The notes: generated from the sequence alone by a model not told the origin. 64,000 bases of DNA from Alteribacter keqinensis (GCF_003710255.1 NZ_RHIB01000001.1:1798001-1862000), one strand, 5' to 3'. Counted from the first letter of the stretch, positions 9,088 to 20,122 are shown. Numbers and translations: made by a program.

Positions 9088-9759
9088 TTACAGCTCATCC
9101 GTCACCCACCCAAAATAAAGATCAACCTCATCGATTGCTGCCGGCCCTGAGATAGAGTCCTTTTCGGCTATTACGGGGAAAAGATCCAAAAAGGCTTCGT
9201 AATCCTTATACCCTTTGCCTGTCTCACTGAATGAGTGAACAAGCATAAGAGCATGCTTTGCCCCAATCCGCTTAGCTTCGATGACTGCAGAGGCTGTCCG
9301 GTGAAGAAGCTGATACCGTTTATCTGCTACATCCATCCCCTCCAGACCTAACGTTTCCAGCAAAAACTTCAGCCGCTCCTTTTTCCCGTCACCCGGATCA
9401 GCCCCGTACCACGAGCTGACCACCGGCCCAAAGGGTTCATCCACTTTCCCTTCTACCATGATTGTGATGAGCTCATCTTTTGCTTTAGCTAAAACATAAA
9501 GATCGTTTTGCCAACCGGTCGCTCCACCTCGAAGTGGCACTTTGTATTCTGGGAATCCATACAAAAACGTTACTTCTTTAAATAGCGGCTCACCACTTCT
9601 CTTAAATGCTTCCTCTATTCTCATTGGAAAGCCCCGAGCCGACTCCCAGCTCTCAGCCAGCTCCATGGCTGATCGTCCTTTTACCCATTGCTTCTTTTTA
9701 TCTGCAAGGCGGCTGCTCCAGCTTTCCGTCTCCCCGGCAGGATTAAAAAATGTACTCAT
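9088..9759 (-). CDS. uncharacterised 223-residue protein, possibly nuclease-like (DUF6946 type)
   Basis: Soluble, no signal peptide. The segment GWQNDLYVLAKAKDELITIMVEGKVDEPFG near residues 83-112 has an E-x-K element after a hydrophobic strand, which recalls restriction-endonuclease-like folds, and IGAKHALMLVHSFSE resembles the following strand. I believe this corresponds to a domain of unknown function found singly in many Firmicutes, but that is from memory. Start at ATG 9759. It is divergent from the SLC13 carrier and has no partner gene. No catalytic role should be assumed. Confidence 0.6.
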   Translation of the reverse strand: MSTFFNPAGETESWSSRLADKKKQWVKGRSAMELAESWESARGFPMRIEEAFKRSGEPLFKEVTFLYGFPEYKVPLRGGATGWQNDLYVLAKAKDELITIMVEGKVDEPFGPVVSSWYGADPGDGKKERLKFLLETLGLEGMDVADKRYQLLHRTASAVIEAKRIGAKHALMLVHSFSETGKGYKDYEAFLDLFPVIAEKDSISGPAAIDEVDLYFGWVTDEL

Positions 9760-9904
9760 TATCTCAGCCCCTTTACTTTCTATAGATAAACTTCAACAAA
9801 TACCTAAGAATCCCTTTTTGTTACAAGAAAAGACATTCAGCCGTTTTGACACTGGAAAATGGAGGTATTAAAAATGTAATTGTTTAAAAATTTGATCATT
9901 TTTC

Positions 9905-9945
9905 ACATAAGCGCTTTCAAAGTGTTTATCATTGAAAACGTTCAA
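9905..9945 (+). promoter_or_regulatory. two cre-like sites upstream of the SLC13 carrier
   Basis: AAGCGCTTTCAA (around 9909-9920) matches the 3' half and centre of the catabolite-response element, and TTGAAAACGTTCAA (9932-9945) matches its 5' half and centre. Both lie within 80 nt of the carrier start, so CcpA control of carboxylate uptake is plausible. Neither is a perfect match. Confidence 0.35.
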
Positions 9946-9980
9946 ACATTGTCGATTCATCTAGAAAGGAGAGCCTTAAA

Positions 9981-11408
9981 ATGGGTAGAAGACAAATCAT
10001 CGGTCTCATCCTTGGACCGCTTTTATTTACAATTCTATTTTTTATACCGGGTATTACAGGACTTGAAGATGCCCCGAGGGCTGTACTCGCAGTCACAGCC
10101 TGGGTAGCAACGTGGTGGGTTACAGAAGCCATGCCGATTCCTGCTACGTCACTTTTGCCAATCTTTCTTCTGCCAATCACGGGCGGTGCGGAAGAAAGCA
10201 CCGCAACGATGGCGTATACCGACCCAATCGTGTTTATGTATTTTGGAGGATTCACAATCGCTCTTGCCATTGAAAAATGGAACCTTCATAAACGCATTGC
10301 CATGACAATCATCTCCATGGTCGGTACGAACAGCCGGAGGATTATTCTCGGGGTGGCGCTTGCAACGGCACTGCTGTCCATGTGGATTTCCAACGCTGCC
10401 ACAGCCCTTATGATGCTTCCGATTGCCCTTGCATTAATAACGGATATAAAGGAAAAAGACTTCTTTGATGAAAAATCATTACATAAGTTTGCAAAAGGAC
10501 TTTTGTTAACGGTTGCCTACGCGGCGTCCATTGGTGGGCTAGCCACGCTCATCGGCTCGGTTCCAAACGCCGTATTTGCCGGCGTGAGTTCACAAATCCT
10601 CGGGGAAACAATCACATTCACAGACTGGTTCCTGTTTGGTTTCCCGATTACCGTCATTTTACTGACCGTCCTGTTCTTTTACATCACCCGTGTTCAGTTT
10701 AAAGTGAAACAAAGCGGCAACATCTCAGATGACTTTGCAAAAAATCAGCTTAAAGAACTCGGTCCGATGAGTTTTGAGGAAAAAGCAGTTCTGACGATCT
10801 TTGTAATGACGGGTACACTCTGGATATCGAGTGGCTTTCTACCGGAGAACATCCGCCTCTCTGATACCACAATTTCCATGATCGGAGCAACTTCCATGTT
10901 CCTTCTTCCGAGTAAACAGGCTAAAGGCGGTTTAATGAAGTGGGACGATATGAAAAACCTGCCTTGGGGGCTTTTACTTCTCTTCGGTGGCGGACTCTCA
11001 CTCGCCGCGGCATTTGAAGAATCAAACCTAACTGAATGGTTTGGTGATTTACTCGAAGGGCTGCAGGTTCTGCCGTTTATTTTAATCCTGATCGTATTGG
11101 CTGCGGTTGTCCTGTTTATGACTGAAATCATGTCCAACACAGCTGTATCCAATATGTTGATTCCAATCAGTATCGGTTTAGCTCTTGGAATTGGCGTTGA
11201 ACCATATGGAATAATGGCTATTGTGGCACTGTCTTCGTCCTGTGCCTTCATGCTGCCAATTTCCACACCGCCAAACGCCGCAGTCTTCAGCTCCGACTAC
11301 ATCACCATCGACGACATGGTTAAGGTCGGCTTCTGGATGAACATTATCTCCATCATCGTTATCGTAACGTTTGTTTACTTCTGGCAGCCGGTAGTGCTGA
11401 GTCCATAA
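9981..11408 (+). CDS. SLC13/DASS-family sodium:dicarboxylate symporter
   Basis: A 475-residue carrier with about 11-12 membrane helices. The two inverted repeats of the divalent anion:Na+ symporter family are visible through their SNT-like motifs: WISNAATALMMLP near residue 130 and MSNTAVSNMLIP near residue 385. LIGSVPNAVFAG near residue 190 is the third conserved element. Likely substrates are succinate, malate or fumarate, imported with Na+. AGAAAGGAGAG precedes the ATG by 6-8 nt. A terminator follows at 11458, so the gene is probably monocistronic. Substrate choice within the family is not readable. Confidence 0.88.
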   Translation: MGRRQIIGLILGPLLFTILFFIPGITGLEDAPRAVLAVTAWVATWWVTEAMPIPATSLLPIFLLPITGGAEESTATMAYTDPIVFMYFGGFTIALAIEKWNLHKRIAMTIISMVGTNSRRIILGVALATALLSMWISNAATALMMLPIALALITDIKEKDFFDEKSLHKFAKGLLLTVAYAASIGGLATLIGSVPNAVFAGVSSQILGETITFTDWFLFGFPITVILLTVLFFYITRVQFKVKQSGNISDDFAKNQLKELGPMSFEEKAVLTIFVMTGTLWISSGFLPENIRLSDTTISMIGATSMFLLPSKQAKGGLMKWDDMKNLPWGLLLLFGGGLSLAAAFEESNLTEWFGDLLEGLQVLPFILILIVLAAVVLFMTEIMSNTAVSNMLIPISIGLALGIGVEPYGIMAIVALSSSCAFMLPISTPPNAAVFSSDYITIDDMVKVGFWMNIISIIVIVTFVYFWQPVVLSP

Positions 11409-11409
11409 T

Positions 11410-11452
11410 GGTGCCTGTCACCACCCGGATTTTGTCGAATCCATAGGACTTT
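11410..11452 (+). repeat. post-stop repeat F, copy 1
   Basis: Starts 1 nt after the carrier's TAA stop. GGTGCCTGTCACC, then ACCCGGATTTTGTCGAA and AGGACTTTT. A near-identical copy follows the glpK stop at 14370. GGTGCCTGTCACC includes an imperfect dyad (GGTGcc/ctgtCACC). Confidence 0.8.
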
Positions 11453-11457
11453 TTAAT

Positions 11458-11505
11458 AAAAGAGGCTGTCCCAAAAACTGGTTTTGGCGACAGCCTCTTT
11501 TATTG
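11458..11505 (+). terminator. terminator of the SLC13 carrier gene
   Basis: Stem AAAGAGGCTGTC (11458-11470 region) pairs with GACAGCCTCTTT (11489-11500), followed by TTATTG. The GAGGCTGTCCC arm resembles ends of some IS elements in bacilli, but no transposase is present. From 11506 to 11818 I see no gene; a 74-codon minus-strand frame there has no support. Confidence 0.75.
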
Positions 11506-11818
11506 TATTTCTCTTTATCAAGGAAGTTCATTTTCAGGTCTTTAACTATCAACCTGTTTACAAATCGGACAGTCATTGGAATATTGTGGTTTCCTATTTT
11601 CATATCAGGGAAAACCGCTAATAGTGCAGCCAGGTAAAGCAAGATAGGAAAATACTAAAATACTTAAATTTTATCAGATTTCAGACCGAATAAGCATTCG
11701 TGACAGCGGAATAACATCTTATGGAGCGCTGGTTACTCCAGGGCAACCTCCCCACTCACATACTACCAATACTTTCGACTCTATTTTAATGTGACAGGCT
11801 AGATTATTGAATTCCCCT

Positions 11819-11847
11819 TTGACATCGCTTTCATTGCGTGCTTAAAT
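11819..11847 (+). promoter_or_regulatory. glpFK promoter with cre overlapping -35
   Basis: A perfect TTGACA (11819-11824) is followed after 17 bp by TTAAAT (11842-11847). The 16 bases starting at the same point (TTGACATCGCTTTCAT) fit the cre consensus WTGNAANCGNWNNCAW with one mismatch, so CcpA binding would block RNA polymerase directly, as expected for glycerol genes. Confidence 0.6.
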
Positions 11848-11879
11848 GGTAACCACAAGTTAACGACTGCTGAGACACG

Positions 11880-11960
11880 GAGACCAGTGAATGCAATTTT
11901 TATTAAAGGGGGCAATCCTTTAGTAGATTGTTTTTTGCTGGTCTTTTTTGCGTTTTTTGT
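11880..11960 (+). promoter_or_regulatory. glpF leader with possible GlpP-type terminator/antiterminator
   Basis: The untranslated leader of about 155 nt holds a hairpin CAATC/GATTG (11913-11917 with 11926-11930) directly followed by TTTTTT. An alternative, mutually exclusive pairing is AAAGG/CCTTT (11905-11909 with 11917-11921). A longer-range pairing AGACCAG (11881-11887) with CTGGTCT (11938-11944) is also followed by T-rich sequence. B. subtilis glpFK and glpD are controlled by GlpP antitermination in such leaders; the assignment here is inference. Confidence 0.45.
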
Positions 11961-12009
11961 TTTTCACTTTCTCAGGAGTTCTAATTACTTAAAAGGAGTG
12001 GTGTTTGCC

Positions 12010-14368
<2,359 letters not shown>

Positions 14369-14369
14369 C

Positions 14370-14413
14370 GGTGCCTGTCACCACCCGGATTTTGTCGAAA
14401 CCGCAGGACTTTT
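14370..14413 (+). repeat. post-stop repeat F, copy 2
   Basis: Placed 1 nt after the glpK TAG stop, exactly as copy 1 follows the carrier stop at 11408. The first 30 bases are identical to copy 1; the rest ends in AGGACTTTT as there. Confidence 0.8.
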
Positions 14414-14462
14414 CTCCATTTCTTCCATACCCCAGACAAGGAAACAGAAGAAAGCAATAAAA

Positions 14463-14490
14463 AAACGCGCATCGGTTTCGATGCGCGTTT
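14463..14490 (-). terminator. terminator of the McrBC-like operon
   Basis: A perfect 12-bp stem (AAACGCGCATCG with CGATGCGCGTTT) with a GTTT loop. On the minus strand it is followed by seven T, on the plus strand by only TTT, so it mainly serves the minus-strand restriction operon and may also stop glpK transcripts. Confidence 0.8.
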
Positions 14491-14515
14491 CTCGGGTCAA
14501 AAAACAGCGTTCGTC

Positions 14516-15991
14516 TTAGGATAACGCTGCTCTGTTCAACTCTTCCGCCCACTTTTTCAGCCACCTCTGCTCCTCACCCGGAGTCATGGCGATGGCCCCT
14601 ATCTTGAATTGCCGGTGGTAGTCTTCTGTAAATAGTTTGGACTCCTCTTGTCCATTCTGCCACGGCGTCATGATATACACTTCCTTCACGGCAGGCTCCC
14701 CTGTTTCCTTTGATAAGATGCCATCCCGGTACTTGTGCATTTCACCTAAGGCATGGTTAAGGTTGGAAGGAACACGGTACTTTGGGTCAAAAACAATGAG
14801 CTCCTCTTCCCCCTCTAACACAATGTCCGGAATCATTCTATGGGTGTAGGTGAAAAATTCCGGCGAATTGGATTGATAGACACGCTGGAAGTAAAGCTTC
14901 CGGTTGTTTTTTAACAATACAAGACTTTCCCTGTTCGCATGTAAATTCAGAAAAATACCGTCACTCTTAAATGTAAATAAAGAGGACGTATTATCCAGGA
15001 GTCCCTCCCGGCGCAACACCTTGATCACCTGGAAATAGCACCACATCTCGTATAAATCAAAGGTGTCTTTTAATGAAATCGGGCTTTCTAAACCAATTTT
15101 GAAATTTCCATGACGGAAAAGCCGCTCAAACCATTGATGTGTCATCCGGTATACCGGGTTCTTTCGGATCACCTGGGTAATGACCCTGCTACCTTTGAGC
15201 TGACTGACCTCTTTCAAAAAACTGTGGTGAAGCCAGTACCTGACTCTGGCAAGGTAATGCCCTGCTTTTGTGACTACATCTCGATAGTCAGATTTAGAAT
15301 AACGGGTGAGGATTCTCTCAAAATCCATCAGAAGTGTTTTTAAGTATTGATTTTCATAAACGTCCGTCGTTTCCCTCCGGTTCAGGGATCTTAGCTGTTC
15401 CGGGACAGTTTTAGTCCCTTTTCCAAAACGCTGCTCGATCCATCGTTCCGTACTTGGAGAAACCTCTTTTACCTTTTCTCTTTTTACGAATTCCGTCCTG
15501 CTGTTTAAAATCCGGTACGGCCTTGATGTCACTTTTCCCATCAACTGCGTTAAGCTTTTAAAAGATGCCTGAATGTACTGCCACTGTGGCCATGAAAGCT
15601 CCCGGTTAAAGCCTGATGAATCAAGTCCCCGTGTTGATCCCGAGTATTGAAAACAGACTGCTGCTTCTTCCAATACATCCGAGAGCATGTGATCATACTG
15701 GGTTTCCGTCATTTTCCGGGCATCCGGATAAAGATAAGTCTTATACACTTCCCCGTCGATGAAAAGACCGATTTCACCACTTTGAAATGGAGTGACGAAG
15801 CTCCCTTTTATCCCTTGTTCTGTTCTCTGATAAGAAAGAGGGATCGTTCCAAGTCGGATGTCTATTGCATCCTGCCTTTCAAGATGCCACTCATAGTCCG
15901 TTGCTTCAGTCAGATAACACTCTTCAGCCGGCTGCCAGCTCTCCCCCGCCATTCGAATCATCACATCAGCGCCAATATTGAGTGGCTCCAT
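14516..15991 (-). CDS. McrC-like restriction nuclease subunit (DUF2357 / LlaJI-BsuMI type)
   Basis: A 491-residue protein with the C-terminal PD-(D/E)XK core: RMIPDIVLEGEEELIVFDPKYRV puts the Asp of PD near residue 389 and the D-x-K near 402-404; LGEMHKYRD follows, as in McrC-type nucleases. The N-terminal 350 residues resemble the DUF2357 region found in BsuMI YdjA and LlaJI R2 subunits. It would cut DNA when driven by the McrB-like motor encoded upstream. ATG 15991 is chosen for AAAGGAG 10 nt upstream; it overlaps the end of the preceding gene by 26 nt, suggesting translational coupling. Function inferred from family and neighbour. Confidence 0.8.
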   Translation of the reverse strand: MEPLNIGADVMIRMAGESWQPAEECYLTEATDYEWHLERQDAIDIRLGTIPLSYQRTEQGIKGSFVTPFQSGEIGLFIDGEVYKTYLYPDARKMTETQYDHMLSDVLEEAAVCFQYSGSTRGLDSSGFNRELSWPQWQYIQASFKSLTQLMGKVTSRPYRILNSRTEFVKREKVKEVSPSTERWIEQRFGKGTKTVPEQLRSLNRRETTDVYENQYLKTLLMDFERILTRYSKSDYRDVVTKAGHYLARVRYWLHHSFLKEVSQLKGSRVITQVIRKNPVYRMTHQWFERLFRHGNFKIGLESPISLKDTFDLYEMWCYFQVIKVLRREGLLDNTSSLFTFKSDGIFLNLHANRESLVLLKNNRKLYFQRVYQSNSPEFFTYTHRMIPDIVLEGEEELIVFDPKYRVPSNLNHALGEMHKYRDGILSKETGEPAVKEVYIMTPWQNGQEESKLFTEDYHRQFKIGAIAMTPGEEQRWLKKWAEELNRAALS

Positions 15992-18203
15992 AGCGGTCAA
16001 GCTCCTTTTGCATTCGGTTCAGCTCATGCAGCGATCGTGCCTCTGCTCCGATTTTTTCACTAATCAGCTGTTTCATTTCTTCAAACAACGGGGCTATGCG
16101 CTCATCCCCGCGAATCTTCGGCAGCACCTTTTCCCTGATCACAACATCCAATGCTTCATGGCGTTCCATCTGATACTCCATTTCGAGCTCCAGGTTCCGC
16201 ATGAGCTTTCGGACCATTTCATTCATTGACCGGTAGCCGAAGTGAAGGTCATAGGGTAAAAGGAGCTGATGGACTTCTTTAAGAATAGCAAACTCTTTGG
16301 AAAGCTTGTCCCGGGTCGAGCTCGTAACTGTCTCCCAGAACGGGTCAAAGTCAACATCCGATAACGTCATCACGTAAGCCCGGTCCAGCACTTTATCCGA
16401 AATTGAATGAGTCGTCTCGTCCACATTCACGGTCCCGATTACATATACGTTCGGAGGGATTGTGATCGTCTGAGGCACCTCTTTTATATCATCGCGATCA
16501 TGGAGCGGCACTGCCTCTTGAGATTCCACCGCACTTAGGTAATCACTCAGGTAATACTCCACCCGGGCCAGGTTCATTTCATCCAGCAAAATAAAGTGAG
16601 GCTTGTCCCGCTCGGTTCTGGCCTTTAACACCATCCGCAAAAACTCCGGAACGACATACCGCTTGTCAAAAGAGCTGTAATAACCAAACAACGCCGTCGA
16701 ATCCATCCAGTCCGGACGAACAGGAATCACCGACAAATAAGGATTGTTGTCTTCAAAGTCAAGCCCGTAAACCGCATTGGCATACAGCTTTGCCAGTTGG
16801 GTTTTTCCCGTCCCCGAGATCCCGTTCAGCAAAACAAAATGCTTATCATCAAGTGCCGTTAAATTGAGATGAAAATCTCGAATAATCGGCAGGTCAAACG
16901 TCAGCTTCGATGATTTCACAATCTCGTAGATGGATGTGAAATCGAAGTTGCTTTCTAAAGCATCTTCTATTTCCTCTTCATCCTCTACCTCTTCATCAAC
17001 TACTTTTACCTTTTGTGTTCCATCAGGAAGAACCAACCTCTCACTAACATGGGCAAAGATTAATGCAGCTTTTATTAGTCTTGCTTTAACTTTATCAGTG
17101 TCCTCTACAAAATCTTCATGATCATTATCATAGATTCCGGGTGAATATTTAGATTCTGAAATTTCAAACCCCATACCTTTAAGATGATTTAGCGAATCTT
17201 TCAAGAGTTGTTGATTATCAAGATTACGTTTAGCAAACACCTTTGAAATCCACCATCTGATTTTGCCTTCACCTAACAACTCACGTACTTTAGCAAAAAT
17301 ATGAGTATGCCCATCAATATGAATGGCTAAACGATGGGTTGGAGCATCTTTTTCGGAAAATTCCAAATATCTTATAAGCCCTTTTACAACCAATTGGTCT
17401 TGGTCATAAAGATTAAAGGTTTGCTTTTTCCCCTCATTTTTATATTTTTCAATCTCCCCGTATTCCAGGCGATAAGGCAAACCTAGCAATGATATTTCTT
17501 TTGGACTATTTTCATTCAAAAACAATTGATAAATTTTATTTGCCAGATATGACTCTTCACAGTCTTCTGTTAAGTAAGAATAAAGAGGAGCCAGTTCATC
17601 TAAAATCCTCTTGAGATCTATTAATAATCTACCTTCATCCAAATTCCCTTGAAGATCCCGAAAAATACCAAAGTAAATAAAAGGTTTCCTCAAAGTCTTT
17701 GTATAATTCCGTACATTTTCTGGTAGTTCTCTTACCTTTTTTATTCCTTTTTTGTTAGAAACTTCTTTAAAGTAAAGCGAAATTGTATCAGGTAGTTTAG
17801 ATGTTAATTCTTCAATCTTTTTACTAGCAAGTGCTGCCCACATAGGATAAAACCGCGTTTCTGCATAAGCACTCCAAGTCTGGTCTACTCCATTAAACTC
17901 TAAAGTTATCAAATTGATTTTATCATCATGAACAACTTTGTTTAATTTTATATAATATCGCTTTCCAATCTCGGTGTCTTTCTTTGATTCCGCATAGTTC
18001 GGATTTTTTGAATTGTGGTACGTAGTCCTCAGTGTAGCCCCATAGCTCTTAATTTCAAGAAATGCATCTTCTTCTATTTCTACTTTTTCCTTTAAGTTCT
18101 TAAACAGCTCTTGCATCTTTGGCTCTGCGTATTCTAAAACCTCTCGGCACCTCTCCGTAGTGTTATCTATCTCAAACAATTGCTGAAGTCGATCTAAATT
18201 CAT
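15966..18203 (-). CDS. McrB-like AAA+ NTPase of a restriction system
   Basis: A 745-residue protein. The C-terminal third is an McrB-type AAA+ domain: Walker A GISGTGKT (about 461-468), Walker B FILLDEMN (about 538-545), and the sensor-like YVIGTVNVDETTHSISDKVLDRA near 590, equivalent to the McrB GTPase/ATPase signature. The N-terminal 400 residues are unlike anything I recognise and would carry target recognition; an acidic linker (VVDEEVEDEEEIED) separates the parts. The coding DNA changes from about 50% GC over the AAA+ part to about 30-33% over the N-terminal part. ATG 18203 is preceded by AGGA at 6 nt. No methyltransferase is nearby. Confidence 0.85.
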   Translation of the reverse strand: MNLDRLQQLFEIDNTTERCREVLEYAEPKMQELFKNLKEKVEIEEDAFLEIKSYGATLRTTYHNSKNPNYAESKKDTEIGKRYYIKLNKVVHDDKINLITLEFNGVDQTWSAYAETRFYPMWAALASKKIEELTSKLPDTISLYFKEVSNKKGIKKVRELPENVRNYTKTLRKPFIYFGIFRDLQGNLDEGRLLIDLKRILDELAPLYSYLTEDCEESYLANKIYQLFLNENSPKEISLLGLPYRLEYGEIEKYKNEGKKQTFNLYDQDQLVVKGLIRYLEFSEKDAPTHRLAIHIDGHTHIFAKVRELLGEGKIRWWISKVFAKRNLDNQQLLKDSLNHLKGMGFEISESKYSPGIYDNDHEDFVEDTDKVKARLIKAALIFAHVSERLVLPDGTQKVKVVDEEVEDEEEIEDALESNFDFTSIYEIVKSSKLTFDLPIIRDFHLNLTALDDKHFVLLNGISGTGKTQLAKLYANAVYGLDFEDNNPYLSVIPVRPDWMDSTALFGYYSSFDKRYVVPEFLRMVLKARTERDKPHFILLDEMNLARVEYYLSDYLSAVESQEAVPLHDRDDIKEVPQTITIPPNVYVIGTVNVDETTHSISDKVLDRAYVMTLSDVDFDPFWETVTSSTRDKLSKEFAILKEVHQLLLPYDLHFGYRSMNEMVRKLMRNLELEMEYQMERHEALDVVIREKVLPKIRGDERIAPLFEEMKQLISEKIGAEARSLHELNRMQKELDRYGATQYWR

Positions 18204-18332
18204 CTGCATTCCTACTTTCGGTTTTTCTCCTGCTAAAAACTACCTTTCGACAAAAAGAGTCATACTCCTTCTTGAACCTCCCTGCGTATGTAAAACATCA
18301 GGAAATATATACATTGCACTTATGTAGAGGGC

Positions 18333-18358
18333 TGACATTTGAGTGCTAAATAATGTCA
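18333..18358. promoter_or_regulatory. inverted repeat between the McrB-like gene and vsr
   Basis: TGACATT (18333-18339) and AATGTCA (18352-18358) form a perfect 7-bp dyad with a 12-bp spacer, in the divergent promoter region 52 nt before vsr. It could be an operator controlling both sides. No regulator gene is adjacent. Confidence 0.35.
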
Positions 18359-18409
18359 AGTGATTACTCGTTTTACTATCTGGGAAAGCATGAAGTAGGA
18401 GGGTATTGC

Positions 18410-18832
18410 ATGGCTGATACATTGACCAAAGACCAAAGAAGAAAAAACATGAAAGCAATCAAATCCCAGTCCAAGCTTGAGAATGCCGTATCAAAGGAAC
18501 TGTGGAATAAAGGGATAAGGTTCAGAAAAAACAGTAGAGGTTTATTTGGAAAACCTGATATTTCCATAAAGAAGTATAAGATTGTTATCTTTATTGATTC
18601 ATGCTTTTGGCACTGTTGTCCTGTACACGGAAACATGCCGAAATCCAATAAAGATTTCTGGGAAGAGAAACTAAAAAGAAATGTCGAGAGAGATAAAGAA
18701 GTCACTACTTACTATAAAGACCGGGGATGGAATATCCTCCGGGTTTGGGAGCATGAAATTAAAAACGATTTTGATGATACGATGAATAGAATATATCAAT
18801 TTATCTTAAGTTCTCAAGCTCCCACTGGTTGA
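18410..18832 (+). CDS. vsr: very short patch repair endonuclease
   Basis: A 140-residue Vsr protein that nicks DNA 5' of the T in T:G mismatches arising from deaminated 5-methylcytosine. Starts MADTLTKDQRRKNMKAI, the usual Vsr opening; GKPDISIKKYKIVIFIDSCFWHCCPVHGNMPKSNKDFW contains the PD...F-x-D catalytic region and the Cys/His zinc site; length is normal. AGGAGGG lies 7 nt before ATG 18410; upstream in-frame Met codons have no such site. GC content is about 40%, below the neighbours. Vsr normally accompanies a cytosine-5 methyltransferase, which is not in this window. Confidence 0.92.
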   Translation: MADTLTKDQRRKNMKAIKSQSKLENAVSKELWNKGIRFRKNSRGLFGKPDISIKKYKIVIFIDSCFWHCCPVHGNMPKSNKDFWEEKLKRNVERDKEVTTYYKDRGWNILRVWEHEIKNDFDDTMNRIYQFILSSQAPTG

Positions 18833-18900
18833 TAGTTACTACTGTTATCTCATTCACCTTTGACCTCATTAAAAAGAGACCCTTTCAGGCCTCTCTAATT

Positions 18901-19833
18901 CTACTTTACAAATCGATGATTTCCAATATCAGTGACGACTTCCCTGCTTCTCATAAACTCGCTGTTTGAGGTGCTCGGGTTAAAGAAGAACAACGCCTCC
19001 GGAACCCCATTTTCTCCTCCGATTGCCCGTTTGGCCGCTTCAATCGGATTTTGATTCGGGATTGCTGTTGCGAAGCTCCCGTTTCCCACTGGAGTAAATT
19101 GATTGTCCTGATGAAGCACACTGTGCATAGTATTCGGGAACTGGCTGTCAGCAACGCGGTTTTGTACCACGTTCGCCACCGCCACCTGGCCATCCATTGG
19201 CTCTCCTCTTGCTTCCAAATGGACGATTTTAGACAGGTCAATAAGGTCTTGTGTCGGTACTTGAATGCTTTGTCCGACACTCAAATTACCGGGATTCGTA
19301 ACAGACGGGTTGAACGCACGCAGCATATCCTGCGTCATCCCATTGCTGTATGCAATCCCATAAAATGTGTCCCCTGACTGAACCGTATAGTTTATAACCC
19401 CGTTTTCTGTTGGCGAAGGAGAACCTTCTCCATTGTCATTGCCACCTTTCCCTCCAGGAACGTTGATCACCTGACCGACTTGCATGAGGTTGGCATTTGT
19501 TATGGAAGGATTTAATTCAAGCAACTGGCTCACTGTCGTGTTAAAACGACTGGCAATTGCAAACAAGGTATCACCCGACTGAACAGTATATGTACCTGAC
19601 GATGAGGGAGGTCCTTCCTCCCCCGCAGGACTAATGGTCAGCGACTGTCCAGCATAGATGACAGTGCCATTCAGATCATTTAATGTCATCAGCTCGTCCA
19701 CACTGATATTATGGTTGGTGGCAATCCGCCATAACGTATCTCCCGATTCTACCGTATACGTACTGGAAGCCATTGCATTTCCCGCAAACAACAGGCTCCC
19801 CATTACTGTTAAAGCTGTAATTCGTTTTTTCAT
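18901..19833 (-). CDS. LysM-containing cell wall hydrolase (SleB/CwlJ-type, Hydrolase_2)
   Basis: A 310-residue secreted peptidoglycan hydrolase. Signal peptide MKKRITALTVMGSLLFAGNAMASS, then three LysM repeats (about 26-69, 82-126 and 147-192, each opening YTV(E/Q)SGDT), then a SleB/CwlJ-type hydrolase domain to the C-terminus. The probable catalytic glutamate is in VHLEARGEP near residue 208. Such enzymes act on cortex or vegetative wall; LysM anchors them to glycan. GGGAGAGGAAAC precedes ATG 19833. A spore-germination role is possible but not shown. From 19834 to 20120 I see only the AT-rich promoter side. Confidence 0.88.
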   Translation of the reverse strand: MKKRITALTVMGSLLFAGNAMASSTYTVESGDTLWRIATNHNISVDELMTLNDLNGTVIYAGQSLTISPAGEEGPPSSSGTYTVQSGDTLFAIASRFNTTVSQLLELNPSITNANLMQVGQVINVPGGKGGNDNGEGSPSPTENGVINYTVQSGDTFYGIAYSNGMTQDMLRAFNPSVTNPGNLSVGQSIQVPTQDLIDLSKIVHLEARGEPMDGQVAVANVVQNRVADSQFPNTMHSVLHQDNQFTPVGNGSFATAIPNQNPIEAAKRAIGGENGVPEALFFFNPSTSNSEFMRSREVVTDIGNHRFVK

Positions 19834-20122
19834 AGTTTCCTCTCCCTTGTTTGTCAAAAAATCTGTTATGACAAACCTTTTGATGGAAACTGTGGTGAAT
19901 CCTTCCGAATCCTGTCGGTTTAACACTTTCTTAATCTCTTTGTAACATTTGTTTTGGTTTTTTTTATAAGTTGTATAAAACTAGTTAACTATATTAATTA
20001 AACGTTCTAGTTTACGGTAAATACTTTTACTTCAAATCCTTGTATCTTAAAACGTCAATCTACATACTTTTCAACTTTAGGGAAGTTATGGCTCTTTACT
20101 TTTTCTCTATCAAAGATTCATT

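Noticed and set aside
10745-11266. A 173-codon minus-strand frame inside the SLC13 carrier
   Set aside because: Antisense to a complete conserved membrane protein; no independent support.
11418-11642. Remnant of an insertion sequence suggested by the GAGGCTGTCCC terminator arm
   Set aside because: No transposase similarity in any frame and no matching second end; a plain terminator explains the hairpin.
11887-12009. N-terminal extension of GlpF from 11887
   Set aside because: The extension reads through the T-rich leader and terminator-like hairpins; ATG 12010 has a ribosome-binding site and gives the normal GlpF start.
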